A stretch of 64,000 bases of DNA from Bradyrhizobium sp. AUGA SZCCT0176 (GTDB taxonomy: Bacteria; Pseudomonadota; Alphaproteobacteria; Rhizobiales; Xanthobacteraceae). The stretch is from contig NZ_JAFCMB010000006.1 of NCBI RefSeq assembly GCF_018130145.1, forward strand, positions 186,001 to 250,000. Reading direction: 5' to 3'. The notes below the pieces were generated by a model. The model ran no database searches, had not been told where the DNA came from, and was given only the letters and a program-made list of their open reading frames with translations. Below, one piece after another: positions 51,566 through 59,877 of the stretch (within the stretch, counting starts at the first letter, position 1; every line of letters starts with the position of its first letter). The translations under genes were made by a program, and so were the position numbers.

Positions 51566-54500
51566 ATGATCTGCCCGGGTTGCCAGCACGAAAACAGCGC
51601 GGAAGCGAAGTTCTGCGAGGAATGTGCTTTCGCCCTGGCACCTGTTTGTACGAGTTGCGGCAACCAGCTGTCGCCCACGGCCAAGTTCTGCTCGCATTGC
51701 GGTCACGCCACGGGCCGGAGTGTGCCGACGTTTTTGTCTTCACGCTCTTTGGCGCTGAGACCGCCGACCCCGCGCCACCTCGCCGAAAGAATCCTCACTG
51801 CCAGAGCCGAAGTCGAGGGCGAGCGAAAACAGGTCAGCGTGCTGTTCGCTGACATCACGGGGTCATTGGAGCTGATATACGGCCGCGATCCCGAGAGTGC
51901 GCAGGCGATCCTCAATCCCGTGCTCGAGCAGATGATTGATGCCGTCCATTACTATGAGGGGACGGTCAACAGGCTTTTGGGTGACGGGATCATGGCGATC
52001 TTTGGCGCGCCATTGGCGCACGAGGATCATGCCGTGCGCGCTTGCTACGCCGCGCTGATGATACAGGAATCTGCCGCCGAACTGGCCGACCGTGCCGAAC
52101 AGCCGCTCAAAATTCGCGTTGGGATCAACTCGGGGGAAATTGTCGTCTGTGCCATCAGTAAAGATCTCGATATGGAATACACCGTCGTTGGCGAGACCGC
52201 GCATCTGGCGGCTCGCATGGAGCAGATGGCGCGACCCGGCTCGATCCTGACGACAACACAGACCATCCGCTTGGCGGAAGGATACATAACCGCGCGATCT
52301 CTCGGCCCGATGACGATCAAGGGACTTGCCGAGCCCGAGGAGGTCTATGAACTCGTTGGCGCAGGCCCAGCGCGCACCCGCTTGCAGGCGGCAACCATTC
52401 GGGGCTTAACCCAGTTCGTTGGCCGCGAGACCGAACTGGATCAGCTCCGCCGTGCACAGCAGCCAGTGGCCACCGGGGCGGGCCAATTGGTCGCCGTTAT
52501 CGGCGAGGCCGGCGTTGGCAAATCGCGTCTTCTTCATGAGTTCACCCACTCGCATCGACTGCTTGGCTGGCTGGTGCTTGAGACCACGGCGATCTCGCTC
52601 GGACGCGGAACGAGCTACCTGCCCGTGGTCGCGCTTCTCAAGAGCTATTTTGCGATCCAGGACCGGGACGAGCAGCACGAAATACGCCGCAAGGTAGTCG
52701 AGAAAACAATCGCGCTCGACGAAGGGCTTGAACCGACGCTTCCGGCGCTATTGGCGCTGCTCGACATCCCCGTCGATGACGCCGGCTGGCACGCGCTCGA
52801 TCCGGCTCAGCGCCGGCGTCGCCATCTTGACGCCGTAAGAGGCCTGATACTGCAGGCAGCTCGCAAGCAGCCGGTTCTCCTGATCTTCGAAGACCTTCAT
52901 TGGGTGGACAACGAGACGCAAGCATTGCTCGACGCCCTGGCGGGCGCTCTCGGCTCGGCCCGGCTGCTGCTGCTGGTCACGTATCGTCCCGGCTACCAGG
53001 ACGTCTGGGGCTCCAGGCCAAACTACCGTCAGGTCAGGTTAAGCGCGCTGCCGACCCATGACACCCATGATCTGCTGGAAGTGCTGCTTGGCCGGGATCC
53101 CGAACTTGACCCGCTCAAGCAGCTTCTCATGGGGCGCGGCGGCAATCCGTTTTTTCTCGAGGAAACTGTCCGTGCCCTGGTGGAAACACAGGCCTTGTCG
53201 GGAGACCGAGGTCATTATCGGCTGATGCGCCCGATTGGAAATATCCAGGTTCCACCCACGGTACAGGCCATTCTGGCGGCGCGCATCGATCGGCTTCTCC
53301 CCGGCGACAAAAATCTGCTGCAGATCGCTTCCGTGGTGGGCCGGGAGATTCCGCTAGCGGTGCTTCGACCCATGGCCGATTTTACCGAAGAAGCACTCGA
53401 TCATGCGCTCGAACACCTGCAGACGGCCGAGTTTCTCTTTGAGACCGGACTTTACCCAGACGTTGAATACTCATTCACCCACGCGCTCACCCACGAAGTG
53501 ACCTACAATGGGCTGCTGCGGGCACGGCGGAGCTCGCTCCATGCGCGACTGGTCAATGCGATAGAGACCTTGTATCGGGATCGGCTCGGCGAACACATCG
53601 AGCGCCTGGCGCAGCATGCCGTTCGTGGTGAGCTGCTGGAGAAAGCTGTTCGATACCTCCGGCAGGCCGGACAGAAAGCGCTGTCGCGTTCGGCGCTCGA
53701 GAACGGACGGGTCTGGTTCGAACAGGCACTCTCCATCCTCGAGAAAGTGCCCGAAACCAGAGAGAATATCGAACTTTCCATCGATATCCGGTTTGATCTG
53801 CGCAACTCGCTTCACCCGCTGGGCTACCTCGAGCGATGCCTGGAACACCTTCAGAAGGTGCAGGTGCAGGCCACGCAGCTCGGCGACAAGCGAAGACTCG
53901 GTCAAGCTTCATCGTTCCTGTGTCAGTATTACCGCCTGATGGGGGAGCTCGATCCCGCCACCGAAGCCGGCGAACGCGCCATGGCGATCGCGGAAGAGCT
54001 CGACGAACTGCCGCTGCGGATGGTGGTGAGCGGACATTTTGCGGCCCTGTGCGCCGCCAGGGGAAATCACCGTCGCGCAGCAGAGATACTGGACGCGGCC
54101 GTTGAGCGCCTTCGCGGCGACATTGCCACCGAGATGATGGGCACCACGGGGGTTCTTGGCGTATTCATGCGCGGATATCTTGCGTGCTCGCTCGCCGAAC
54201 TCGGCGAGTTTGAGCGCGCTGCGTTTTTCGCCAAGGAGGCCGTCGAAATCGCCGAAAGCGCGAACCAGGTCTACAGCCTCGCCTTTTCCTATTACTGCAA
54301 AGGCACCGTTCTGGCGCTGCAGGGCAACGTGGCGCAAAGCATCGCGGTCCTCGAGCAGGCCCTCAATCTCGGCCGCTCGTGGACGCTTCCCTTGGTGCTA
54401 CCGCTCATCGGCGTAGCGCTCGGGCACGCTTATTGCCTGGCGGATCGCGCGGACGAGGCGATCGTGCTGCTGGAGGAAACCGAACGCGAGGGAAACACCA

Positions 54501-54919
54501 TGCATCGCCTCGGTGGCCACGCCATGATTCTGGTCCGCCTGGGCGAAGCCTATCTTCGGGGCGCCCGCATGGCCGACGCAGAGCGAACCGCCCGGCGAGC
54601 ACTCCTGATTGCGCGCAAACAGGGAGAGTACGGTTATGAAGCCTACGCGCTCCGGCTCCTTGCCGAGCTTGGACTGAGTGACCCCTCCCCCCTCGACGAG
54701 AGCGAAACCAATTTTCACGAAGCCCTCCGAAAGGCCGAGGCGTTCGATCTGCGCCCCCTGGCGGCTCAATGTCACCTCGGGCTCGGAAAACGCTACAGAT
54801 CGGCCGGCCAGAGCGGAAGCGCCGAGCAGCATCTCAATGCGGCCGCAGCCCTGTTCCAGCAACTTGGCATGCAATTCTGGCTGGAGCAGACGCAGTCGCA
54901 GCTTGCTTCATTGTCCTAG
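51566..54919 (+). CDS. Zinc-ribbon, class III adenylate cyclase, AAA ATPase and TPR signalling protein
   Basis: A 1117-residue multidomain protein. Residues 1-47 form two zinc-ribbon knuckles ('CPGCQHENSAEAKFCEEC' and 'CTSCG...CSHCG'). A class III cyclase domain follows (about 85-260) with the metal-binding 'VSVLFADITGSLELIYG' and 'LLGDGIMAIFGAPLAHEDHA'. An AAA/STAND ATPase has Walker A in 'AVIGEAGVGKSRLLHEF' (about 308-325) and 'VLLIFEDLHWVDNETQAL' as Walker B. The last 500 or so residues are TPR-like helices. GGAAG before the ATG at 51566 gives the start. Such proteins are thought to make cAMP in response to a ligand sensed by the ATPase/TPR parts; whether this one is active is not known. 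Confidence 0.93.
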   Translation: MICPGCQHENSAEAKFCEECAFALAPVCTSCGNQLSPTAKFCSHCGHATGRSVPTFLSSRSLALRPPTPRHLAERILTARAEVEGERKQVSVLFADITGSLELIYGRDPESAQAILNPVLEQMIDAVHYYEGTVNRLLGDGIMAIFGAPLAHEDHAVRACYAALMIQESAAELADRAEQPLKIRVGINSGEIVVCAISKDLDMEYTVVGETAHLAARMEQMARPGSILTTTQTIRLAEGYITARSLGPMTIKGLAEPEEVYELVGAGPARTRLQAATIRGLTQFVGRETELDQLRRAQQPVATGAGQLVAVIGEAGVGKSRLLHEFTHSHRLLGWLVLETTAISLGRGTSYLPVVALLKSYFAIQDRDEQHEIRRKVVEKTIALDEGLEPTLPALLALLDIPVDDAGWHALDPAQRRRRHLDAVRGLILQAARKQPVLLIFEDLHWVDNETQALLDALAGALGSARLLLLVTYRPGYQDVWGSRPNYRQVRLSALPTHDTHDLLEVLLGRDPELDPLKQLLMGRGGNPFFLEETVRALVETQALSGDRGHYRLMRPIGNIQVPPTVQAILAARIDRLLPGDKNLLQIASVVGREIPLAVLRPMADFTEEALDHALEHLQTAEFLFETGLYPDVEYSFTHALTHEVTYNGLLRARRSSLHARLVNAIETLYRDRLGEHIERLAQHAVRGELLEKAVRYLRQAGQKALSRSALENGRVWFEQALSILEKVPETRENIELSIDIRFDLRNSLHPLGYLERCLEHLQKVQVQATQLGDKRRLGQASSFLCQYYRLMGELDPATEAGERAMAIAEELDELPLRMVVSGHFAALCAARGNHRRAAEILDAAVERLRGDIATEMMGTTGVLGVFMRGYLACSLAELGEFERAAFFAKEAVEIAESANQVYSLAFSYYCKGTVLALQGNVAQSIAVLEQALNLGRSWTLPLVLPLIGVALGHAYCLADRADEAIVLLEETEREGNTMHRLGGHAMILVRLGEAYLRGARMADAERTARRALLIARKQGEYGYEAYALRLLAELGLSDPSPLDESETNFHEALRKAEAFDLRPLAAQCHLGLGKRYRSAGQSGSAEQHLNAAAALFQQLGMQFWLEQTQSQLASLS

Positions 54920-55053
54920 TCCAAGGTCGAAGAGAAGTGCCGGAAAAGGAAGACGCCATATCCAGCGCAAAACCCCCTTGCGAGGGATTTGTTGATGGTT
55001 CGGTAATCTTCTGCATTCAAGATTCGGGCAGTTAGTTGCGTTGGAGTACCGCT

Positions 55054-55332
55054 TTGGAAAATTTTGACGAGCTGCGCGATCTCGCAGCGGACGTTCGCAC
55101 ATTCATTGAAAGTTCAAAAAACCCGGCCGCCGCATTGAGGGATGTGGTCGCGGCCTATGATGTTGTTTTGGGTATCTTCCCCTCGGAAGAGGGAATGGGC
55201 CTGCACGTCGTCAAGGGCAGCAGTTTGCTTGACCGCCTCGCTACCCTTCAGTCGAATGCCCTCTATAGTCACACCGCTATTGCCGTGCATAACCGGGAAC
55301 AGGCGGTAGAGCTTCAAGCACTGGTGGCTTAA
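55054..55332 (+). CDS. Small soluble protein, unknown function
   Basis: A 92-residue protein starting at a TTG (55054) that has GGAG eight bases upstream; another TTG at 55036 is also in frame. The sequence 'LENFDELRDLAADVRTFIES' is an amphipathic helix, and the rest ('VVAAYDVVLGIFPSEEG', 'HNREQAVELQALVA') looks mixed alpha/beta. A terminator follows directly. No domain is recognised. Confidence 0.6.
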   Translation: MENFDELRDLAADVRTFIESSKNPAAALRDVVAAYDVVLGIFPSEEGMGLHVVKGSSLLDRLATLQSNALYSHTAIAVHNREQAVELQALVA

Positions 55333-55333
55333 A

Positions 55334-55357
55334 GGCGCCCCTGGAGGGGGCGTTTTC
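55334..55357 (+). terminator. Rho-independent terminator
   Basis: GCGCCCC, a five-base loop and GGGGCG followed by TTTTCGTATT. It begins two bases after the stop of the 92-residue gene. Confidence 0.7.
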
Positions 55358-55452
55358 GTATTATCCTTTTCCTCTTTCAATTCCTTGAGATCATTCAAAC
55401 TGCTTTTGACGTGCGCCGCATCGTAAGGATCCGTCGCTCCGACCTAAACGCA

Positions 55453-55767
55453 TCATGTCCTAGCGGCGCTTCGCAGCCTTGGCTTCGGGGGCTGCTTCGC
55501 AGCCTTGGCTTCCGGGGCTGCAACTTCCAGGGCGGTGACCTCCAGTCCGCAAGCGCTGGCGAGCGCTCGCAGTTCGAGTTGAAGGGCCTCGAGCTCATGG
55601 CTATCGAGGCCTCCATCGATTGCGAGCGCGGTGACGACCGGATCCCGGATCTCGGGAGACTTACTTCTTGGCGGCTTTCTTTTTCTTGGCAGCTCTCTTC
55701 TTGACTCTTGCTTCCCTTGCAAGGCGGTCCTTTTTTGCGGCCGCGGTCGCTTTCCACTTTTTCTCAA
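55453..55767 (-). CDS. Possible overlapping gene, basic N-terminus and helical C-terminus (low confidence)
   Basis: A 104-codon frame that overlaps the lysine-rich gene in another frame. Its N-terminal 35 codons may be only a shadow, but the second half ('EIRDPVVTALAIDGGLDSHE' and 'LEALQLELRALASACGLEVT') looks like real protein. No start codon separates the two halves. It could be a second gene, or the fused remains of one after a frameshift. Its C-terminal region contains the 26-bp tandem direct repeat at 55468-55519. Confidence 0.35.
   Translation of the reverse strand: MRKSGKRPRPQKRTALQGKQESRRELPRKRKPPRSKSPEIRDPVVTALAIDGGLDSHELEALQLELRALASACGLEVTALEVAAPEAKAAKQPPKPRLRSAART
55468..55519. 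repeat. 26-bp tandem direct repeat
   Basis: GCTTCGCAGCCTTGGCTTCGGGG (from 55468) is repeated from 55494 with one base changed (TTCCGGGG). It lies inside the uncertain minus-strand frame above and adds about nine alanine/lysine-rich codons. Confidence 0.7.
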
Positions 55768-55894
55768 AATCCTTCACTCCCGCCACGAACTGACGAAGCA
55801 TCGCCTTCCCTTCGGCGCTCTTCGGCGTGACCGCCACCCGAATATAGGTACGGCCTGTGGTGCTTATCTTCTTGTTGACTTGAATGTACGCCAT
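55661..55894 (-). CDS. Small basic protein with histone H1-like lysine/alanine tail
   Basis: A 77-residue protein. The N-terminal half 'MAYIQVNKKISTTGRTYIRV' and 'TPKSAEGKAMLRQFVAGVKD' looks folded (beta strands then a helix), and the C-terminal 30 residues are almost only Lys, Ala and Arg ('RVKKRAAKKKKAAKK'). Such tails bind nucleic acid in histone H1-like and some ribosome-associated proteins. It overlaps the end of the ATP-grasp gene by 31 bases on the same strand and is probably coupled to it. A role in DNA or RNA binding is inference. Confidence 0.7.
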   Translation of the reverse strand: MAYIQVNKKISTTGRTYIRVAVTPKSAEGKAMLRQFVAGVKDFEKKWKATAAAKKDRLAREARVKKRAAKKKKAAKK

Positions 55895-57021
55895 CCGCTC
55901 TCGCCCCTTCCCGTTGTTTTCAGGCGGCCCCGACCCGAGGCGGCCCCTTGCCAAGTACTTCGAATGTTATCAGCGAATTGGGAGGCGTGGAAGATGCGCG
56001 GCGCGCCGTCGAGGTCTCGCATCATGTACCAGTCCGGCGTGGCCTCGTAGCTGTCTTCGATCTTGACCTTCAGGCCTCGCGCCAGCTGAACGAAGGTCCT
56101 GGCCATGTTGTGCTTTCCGACCATATCGAAAATGTTGGTCGAAGACGTAAACCGGCCGACGCCGATTTCCGTGATGCAGGGAATGCCGCGCACATCCTCC
56201 TTGAGATCCACGCTGAAAACGCCGGACGCCCTTGCATCAAGCAGCTTGATGGCCCGCACGCAGGTGTCCACGACTTTCGGTTCGAAGACCGTCTTTGCCA
56301 GCCCCGCCACCGAGGAGACCCGCGATGGTTGGCTGCCCATGCCAAGATAGGAGAGCCGTTCGTAGGTCTTGATGAGCACCAGCTCGCCGTCCCTCCAGAC
56401 GCTCTGGCAGCCGAAATCCCGGCCCGGCAAAAACTCCGACAGCAAAAAAGCCGTAACCGGCACGCCGCGCATCTCCTTCCAGTACCTGATCCAGCTCCGT
56501 GCCTGCTCGGCGGTCTGGACCGGCAGCGCGCCGAGCGCGCCGGCCCCGCTCCGGACGCGGCACCATAGTGGTCTGCCGCCTTTGAGCTGCTGGAAGATTT
56601 TGGTGACGCTCTTCAGGTCCTCCACCGGATAGGTTTCGGGAGCGTCGATGCCGTTGCGGCGCAACAGTGAAACGAGACGGTACTTGTCGCGGGAAACACT
56701 CAGCACAGCTTCGCCTGGCAGGAACAGATATTCGCCGAGGGTCTTCCGTGCGCGCGACAGGCTCTCAACATCGGAATCAACGGTCGGAATAATGAGATGC
56801 AGGCGTTCGGTCTTCATGATCCAGCGCAGCACCTCGCTCCATTCCGGGTGGTCGGCGGGCGGGACGAGGTAATTTCTGTCGGCGTCGGATTTCTTCAGGG
56901 CGAACTGGTCGTCGTTGCAGCCAGCAATAAAGGAAGAGCCGGCGCCGGCCCGGATGCTGCGGACCAAATTATTACTCGAACCGTTACCCGCGCTCGTAAA
57001 CAGCAATCGCGCAGCCACCAA
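55864..57021 (-). CDS. ATP-grasp family enzyme (carbamoyl-phosphate-synthase-like)
   Basis: A 385-residue protein. The N-terminal pre-ATP-grasp part begins 'RLLFTSAGNGSSNNLVRSIR', and the ATP-grasp region includes 'VSRDKYRLVSLLRRNGIDAP' (nucleotide loop), 'TAFLLSEFLPGRDFGCQSVW' and 'IPCITEIGVGRFTSSTNIFD', which supplies the metal-binding Glu and Asn-type residues. Family enzymes ligate a carboxylate to an amine or other nucleophile using ATP. The partner substrate is unknown. The small lysine-rich gene overlaps its 3' end, and an LtaS-like gene lies upstream. Confidence 0.85.
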   Translation of the reverse strand: MVAARLLFTSAGNGSSNNLVRSIRAGAGSSFIAGCNDDQFALKKSDADRNYLVPPADHPEWSEVLRWIMKTERLHLIIPTVDSDVESLSRARKTLGEYLFLPGEAVLSVSRDKYRLVSLLRRNGIDAPETYPVEDLKSVTKIFQQLKGGRPLWCRVRSGAGALGALPVQTAEQARSWIRYWKEMRGVPVTAFLLSEFLPGRDFGCQSVWRDGELVLIKTYERLSYLGMGSQPSRVSSVAGLAKTVFEPKVVDTCVRAIKLLDARASGVFSVDLKEDVRGIPCITEIGVGRFTSSTNIFDMVGKHNMARTFVQLARGLKVKIEDSYEATPDWYMMRDLDGAPRIFHASQFADNIRSTWQGAASGRGRLKTTGRGESGWRTFKSTRR

Positions 57022-57149
57022 CTTCTCCCGTATCGCTTAAATTATGATCTCGCCTGAAAGGAAGCTAACGATGAACCTCACGAGGGTATGCAACAAATCT
57101 TGCTGAAGCAACCAAGCATGGGCCGTATCCCACAGTGACAAGCATTCGC

Positions 57150-57215
57150 GAAGCTCGGAGCGGGACGAAGCTGCTGGCGCAGTAGCGGACGTTCGGCAAG
57201 CGGACGACGTGGGCC
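57150..57215. repeat. Family F degenerate repeat, copy 4
   Basis: CGGAGCGGGACGAAGCTGCTGGCGCAGTAGCGGACGTTCGGC. It resembles 50262-50325 and sits between the LtaS-like and ATP-grasp genes, which makes a single uninterrupted operon less certain. Confidence 0.4.
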
Positions 57216-57228
57216 CTGCGGGGAAGGT

Positions 57229-58956
57229 TTAGCGCTGGTATCGCACCGCTGGTGCCACGTCGATCACGCCCAGATCGACCAGGGTACGGTGAAACCGGCG
57301 TTTCCGTTCCGACGATGACGCGAAGTAGGCGCCGCCGCACTGTTCAAGCAGGCTCGCTCGCGTCGCGAAGATTTCATCCAGCGGCAGACCGGCATGCTGC
57401 AAGGCCACGGTGCCGAGAAAGGCGATATCCAGGTCCGGGCCGCGTCCACGCGGAATTCGATCAGGAAAATCATTCAAGGTTTCCATGGCGTAGAACGTGC
57501 GGAACTGCCGCCTCGCGTCCGAGCCGAGCTTGAGTTTTTTCTCGATCCGCCGGGTCATGACGGGCTGATGATCGCCATAGTGTACAATGAGTGTCGGACG
57601 CTTGGGAAAACGGGAGGAAAGCTCGGACTTGAGTCTATTCCAGGTCACGGCGGTCTCGACCAGCCGCGCGTAATACTCGGCATAATGTGCATCGGGAAGG
57701 CTCGCGGCAGCAAACGCCCGCTCGCCTTCAAAGCGCCCGGGGGCAACCAGGTTTCGGTTGTGCGGGCCGTGATTGAAGTTGGTCAGCGCGTATAGAAAGC
57801 GAGGTGAGGCATCGTCCGCCATGCCTTTCATATGCGCATTGAGCGCGGCGCCGAGAAACAACGCATCGGAATTTGTGGTTTCGAAACGATCGACGTCGAA
57901 GGGCGGCTCAAAATCATCCGTGAAGAGACGTTCGTTGATCCCGATTGAACGGTAGAACCTGTCATAGCTGAGAAAGCTGCGACGGCAGCTCGAAGTCAGC
58001 ATTGTTCTGTATCCAAGCGCCGAGAGCGTCCCTGGAAGACTGCTGTGGAAGCGGCCGGCCCCGCGCTTGAAGAGAAAATAGGCGTTCGAACCGAAGCTCG
58101 CGCTTGAAAGGCCGGTCAGCAGGCTGAATTCCGATTGCCACGATCCTCCGCCGAAAATATCCACGTTGAGGCTGCCATGGAGTCCGTCTTTCGGTGACAG
58201 AAACGACTCGACAATCGGCTCAACCGGGAGACCAAACAGACGTGGATCGAAGATCGACTCGTGCTGGATCACGATGATGTCGGGATAGTCGAGGCTGCGC
58301 GCCGGTACGGCCGCCATCAGCGGCAGCGGATCTTTGGCGATGTCGCTCAGCGCGAGCCCGCCGGACGGCCGCCAGGAAAGCGGGTTGAGAAGCGAAGCGA
58401 TGAAGCTGGAAAGAAAACAGCGGCGGAGCGCCGCATTGCGCTGGAAAGTTACCGGCCCGCCGCTCGCTTTGTAGGCCGCCACTAGGCCAATACAAGCCAT
58501 GCCGAAAAACATGATCTGGAGTTCAAACGGGACTGGCGGTCCGCGCACGTAAATCAGGGTCGCGACCGCGGCCAGCATGAGTGCGATGGTTCCCGCCAGA
58601 GCAGCTGTCAGTGCGAGCGGATATTGCACCAATAAAAATGGAACTGTTCCCGCAAAAGCCAGCGGCAAATCGGTTGCAATGAGTTTGATCCCGCTGTGAT
58701 TATATTTAACTCTCGACGCTCCGAAAATTGCCGCCGCCACGATGGATGACAACAGGATCGCGCGTTCCAGATCGCTAACGACAAACAGCAGCATTGCGGT
58801 GCACAAACACAGCGCGGCCGCAGCCAATGCAAGGTGCTCAAGGCTGCGCTCCGCAAACCAAAGCACGGCGAGAGCGATCAGGATGATCAGGGCCAACGAC
58901 ATCTCGACAAGATGCCAGAGGAATGAATCGACGTCCACGATGGCGAAAGCGGACAT
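57229..58956 (-). CDS. LtaS-like sulfatase-fold membrane transferase
   Basis: About 575 residues: four to five N-terminal membrane helices (for example 'LALIILIALAVLWFAERSLE', 'LVQYPLALTAALAGTIALML') then a large periplasmic alkaline-phosphatase-fold domain. Its motifs are 'DIIVIQHESIFDPRLFGLP' (metal-binding Glu), 'IFGGGSWQSEFSLLTGLSS' (nucleophile Ser/Thr region) and 'IVHYGDHQPVMTRR' (metal-binding Asp-His). In Gram-negative bacteria such enzymes move phosphoglycerol or phosphoethanolamine onto glucans or lipids. The start is unclear: 58956, 58902 and 58989 are possible; the very long open frame to 59697 is only a shadow of the divergent methyltransferase gene. Confidence 0.87.
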   Translation of the reverse strand: MSAFAIVDVDSFLWHLVEMSLALIILIALAVLWFAERSLEHLALAAAALCLCTAMLLFVVSDLERAILLSSIVAAAIFGASRVKYNHSGIKLIATDLPLAFAGTVPFLLVQYPLALTAALAGTIALMLAAVATLIYVRGPPVPFELQIMFFGMACIGLVAAYKASGGPVTFQRNAALRRCFLSSFIASLLNPLSWRPSGGLALSDIAKDPLPLMAAVPARSLDYPDIIVIQHESIFDPRLFGLPVEPIVESFLSPKDGLHGSLNVDIFGGGSWQSEFSLLTGLSSASFGSNAYFLFKRGAGRFHSSLPGTLSALGYRTMLTSSCRRSFLSYDRFYRSIGINERLFTDDFEPPFDVDRFETTNSDALFLGAALNAHMKGMADDASPRFLYALTNFNHGPHNRNLVAPGRFEGERAFAAASLPDAHYAEYYARLVETAVTWNRLKSELSSRFPKRPTLIVHYGDHQPVMTRRIEKKLKLGSDARRQFRTFYAMETLNDFPDRIPRGRGPDLDIAFLGTVALQHAGLPLDEIFATRASLLEQCGGAYFASSSERKRRFHRTLVDLGVIDVAPAVRYQR

Positions 58957-59004
58957 TCGCGAAGGACATTGAAATCTGCTAGGGGTCATCAAGATGGAGC
59001 AGAC

Positions 59005-59820
59005 ATGACCGACCCCGTCGACATCAACCGCCGGAACTGGGACGAGCGCACTGTCATTCATGCACGCGATACCAACGGTGAATACATGCTCGACCGGTTT
59101 CGGGCGGGCGAGGATGCGCTGAGTGCGATTGAAGTGGCGGAACTCGGCGACATCAGGGGAAAGCGCGTCCTGCATCTGCAGTGCCATATCGGCCGCGACA
59201 CGCTGTGCCTGGTGCGGCGCGGCGCGACGGTTACCGGGCTGGATTTTTCCCCGGCCGCGCTGGAGGTAGCGCGGCGCCTCTCCGATGAGACCGGGCTGAA
59301 GGCTGATTTCGTCGAGGGGGCTGTCGATCAGGCCCCTACCCTGACGCCGGGCCCGTTCGATCTCGTCTTCACCACCTGGGGCACCATTTGCTGGCTGCCC
59401 GATATGAAGAAATGGGCACAGACCATTGCGACCGTGCTGGCGCCGGGTGGCGAGCTCTATTTCGCGGACGCGCATCCCAGCTTCACGGTGCTGGAAGAAT
59501 TCGCCGGCAGGCTTGTTCCCACCTACGATTTTCAAACGCCTGCCGACCGGCCGCTGCATTTCGCAAATGAAACAACCTACACCGGCGATCCCACGATCAT
59601 GTCGCATCGATCGACCCGCGAGTGGATCCACTCGCTCTCGGCCGTGCTCGGCGGCCTGATCGATGCCGGACTGACGATTACGATGTTCAGGGAGCACGAA
59701 GTGTTGCCCTGGCGCGGCCTGCCAAGCCTGGTGCCGGCATCGGAAAGGCTGTGGCGGCTTGCCGATGACGTGCCGCGCATGCCGTTGTCGTATTCGGTCA
59801 GGGCCAAAAAGACTTCGTGA
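59005..59820 (+). CDS. Class I SAM-dependent methyltransferase
   Basis: A 271-residue protein. 'KRVLHLQCHIGRDTLCLVRR' followed by 'GATVTGLDFSPAALEVARRL' gives the SAM-binding motifs I and II, and 'FDLVFTTWGTICWLPDMKKW' the post-motif region. The first helix 'INRRNWDERTVIHARDTNGE' occurs in a family of unknown substrate found in rhizobia. GGAG five bases before the ATG at 59005 gives the start. It is divergent from the LtaS-like gene, about 48 bases apart, so they share a promoter region. Confidence 0.92.
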   Translation: MTDPVDINRRNWDERTVIHARDTNGEYMLDRFRAGEDALSAIEVAELGDIRGKRVLHLQCHIGRDTLCLVRRGATVTGLDFSPAALEVARRLSDETGLKADFVEGAVDQAPTLTPGPFDLVFTTWGTICWLPDMKKWAQTIATVLAPGGELYFADAHPSFTVLEEFAGRLVPTYDFQTPADRPLHFANETTYTGDPTIMSHRSTREWIHSLSAVLGGLIDAGLTITMFREHEVLPWRGLPSLVPASERLWRLADDVPRMPLSYSVRAKKTS

Positions 59821-59877
59821 AGTCAGCCAAGCGCCAGATCGAAAATGGCGAGGCGTCTCGCCTCACGCGGTCTTGTA

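Noticed and set aside
58957-59697. N-terminal extension of the LtaS-like protein by about 245 codons
   Set aside because: The extension is antisense to the methyltransferase gene and lacks any domain; the membrane helices begin after 58956.
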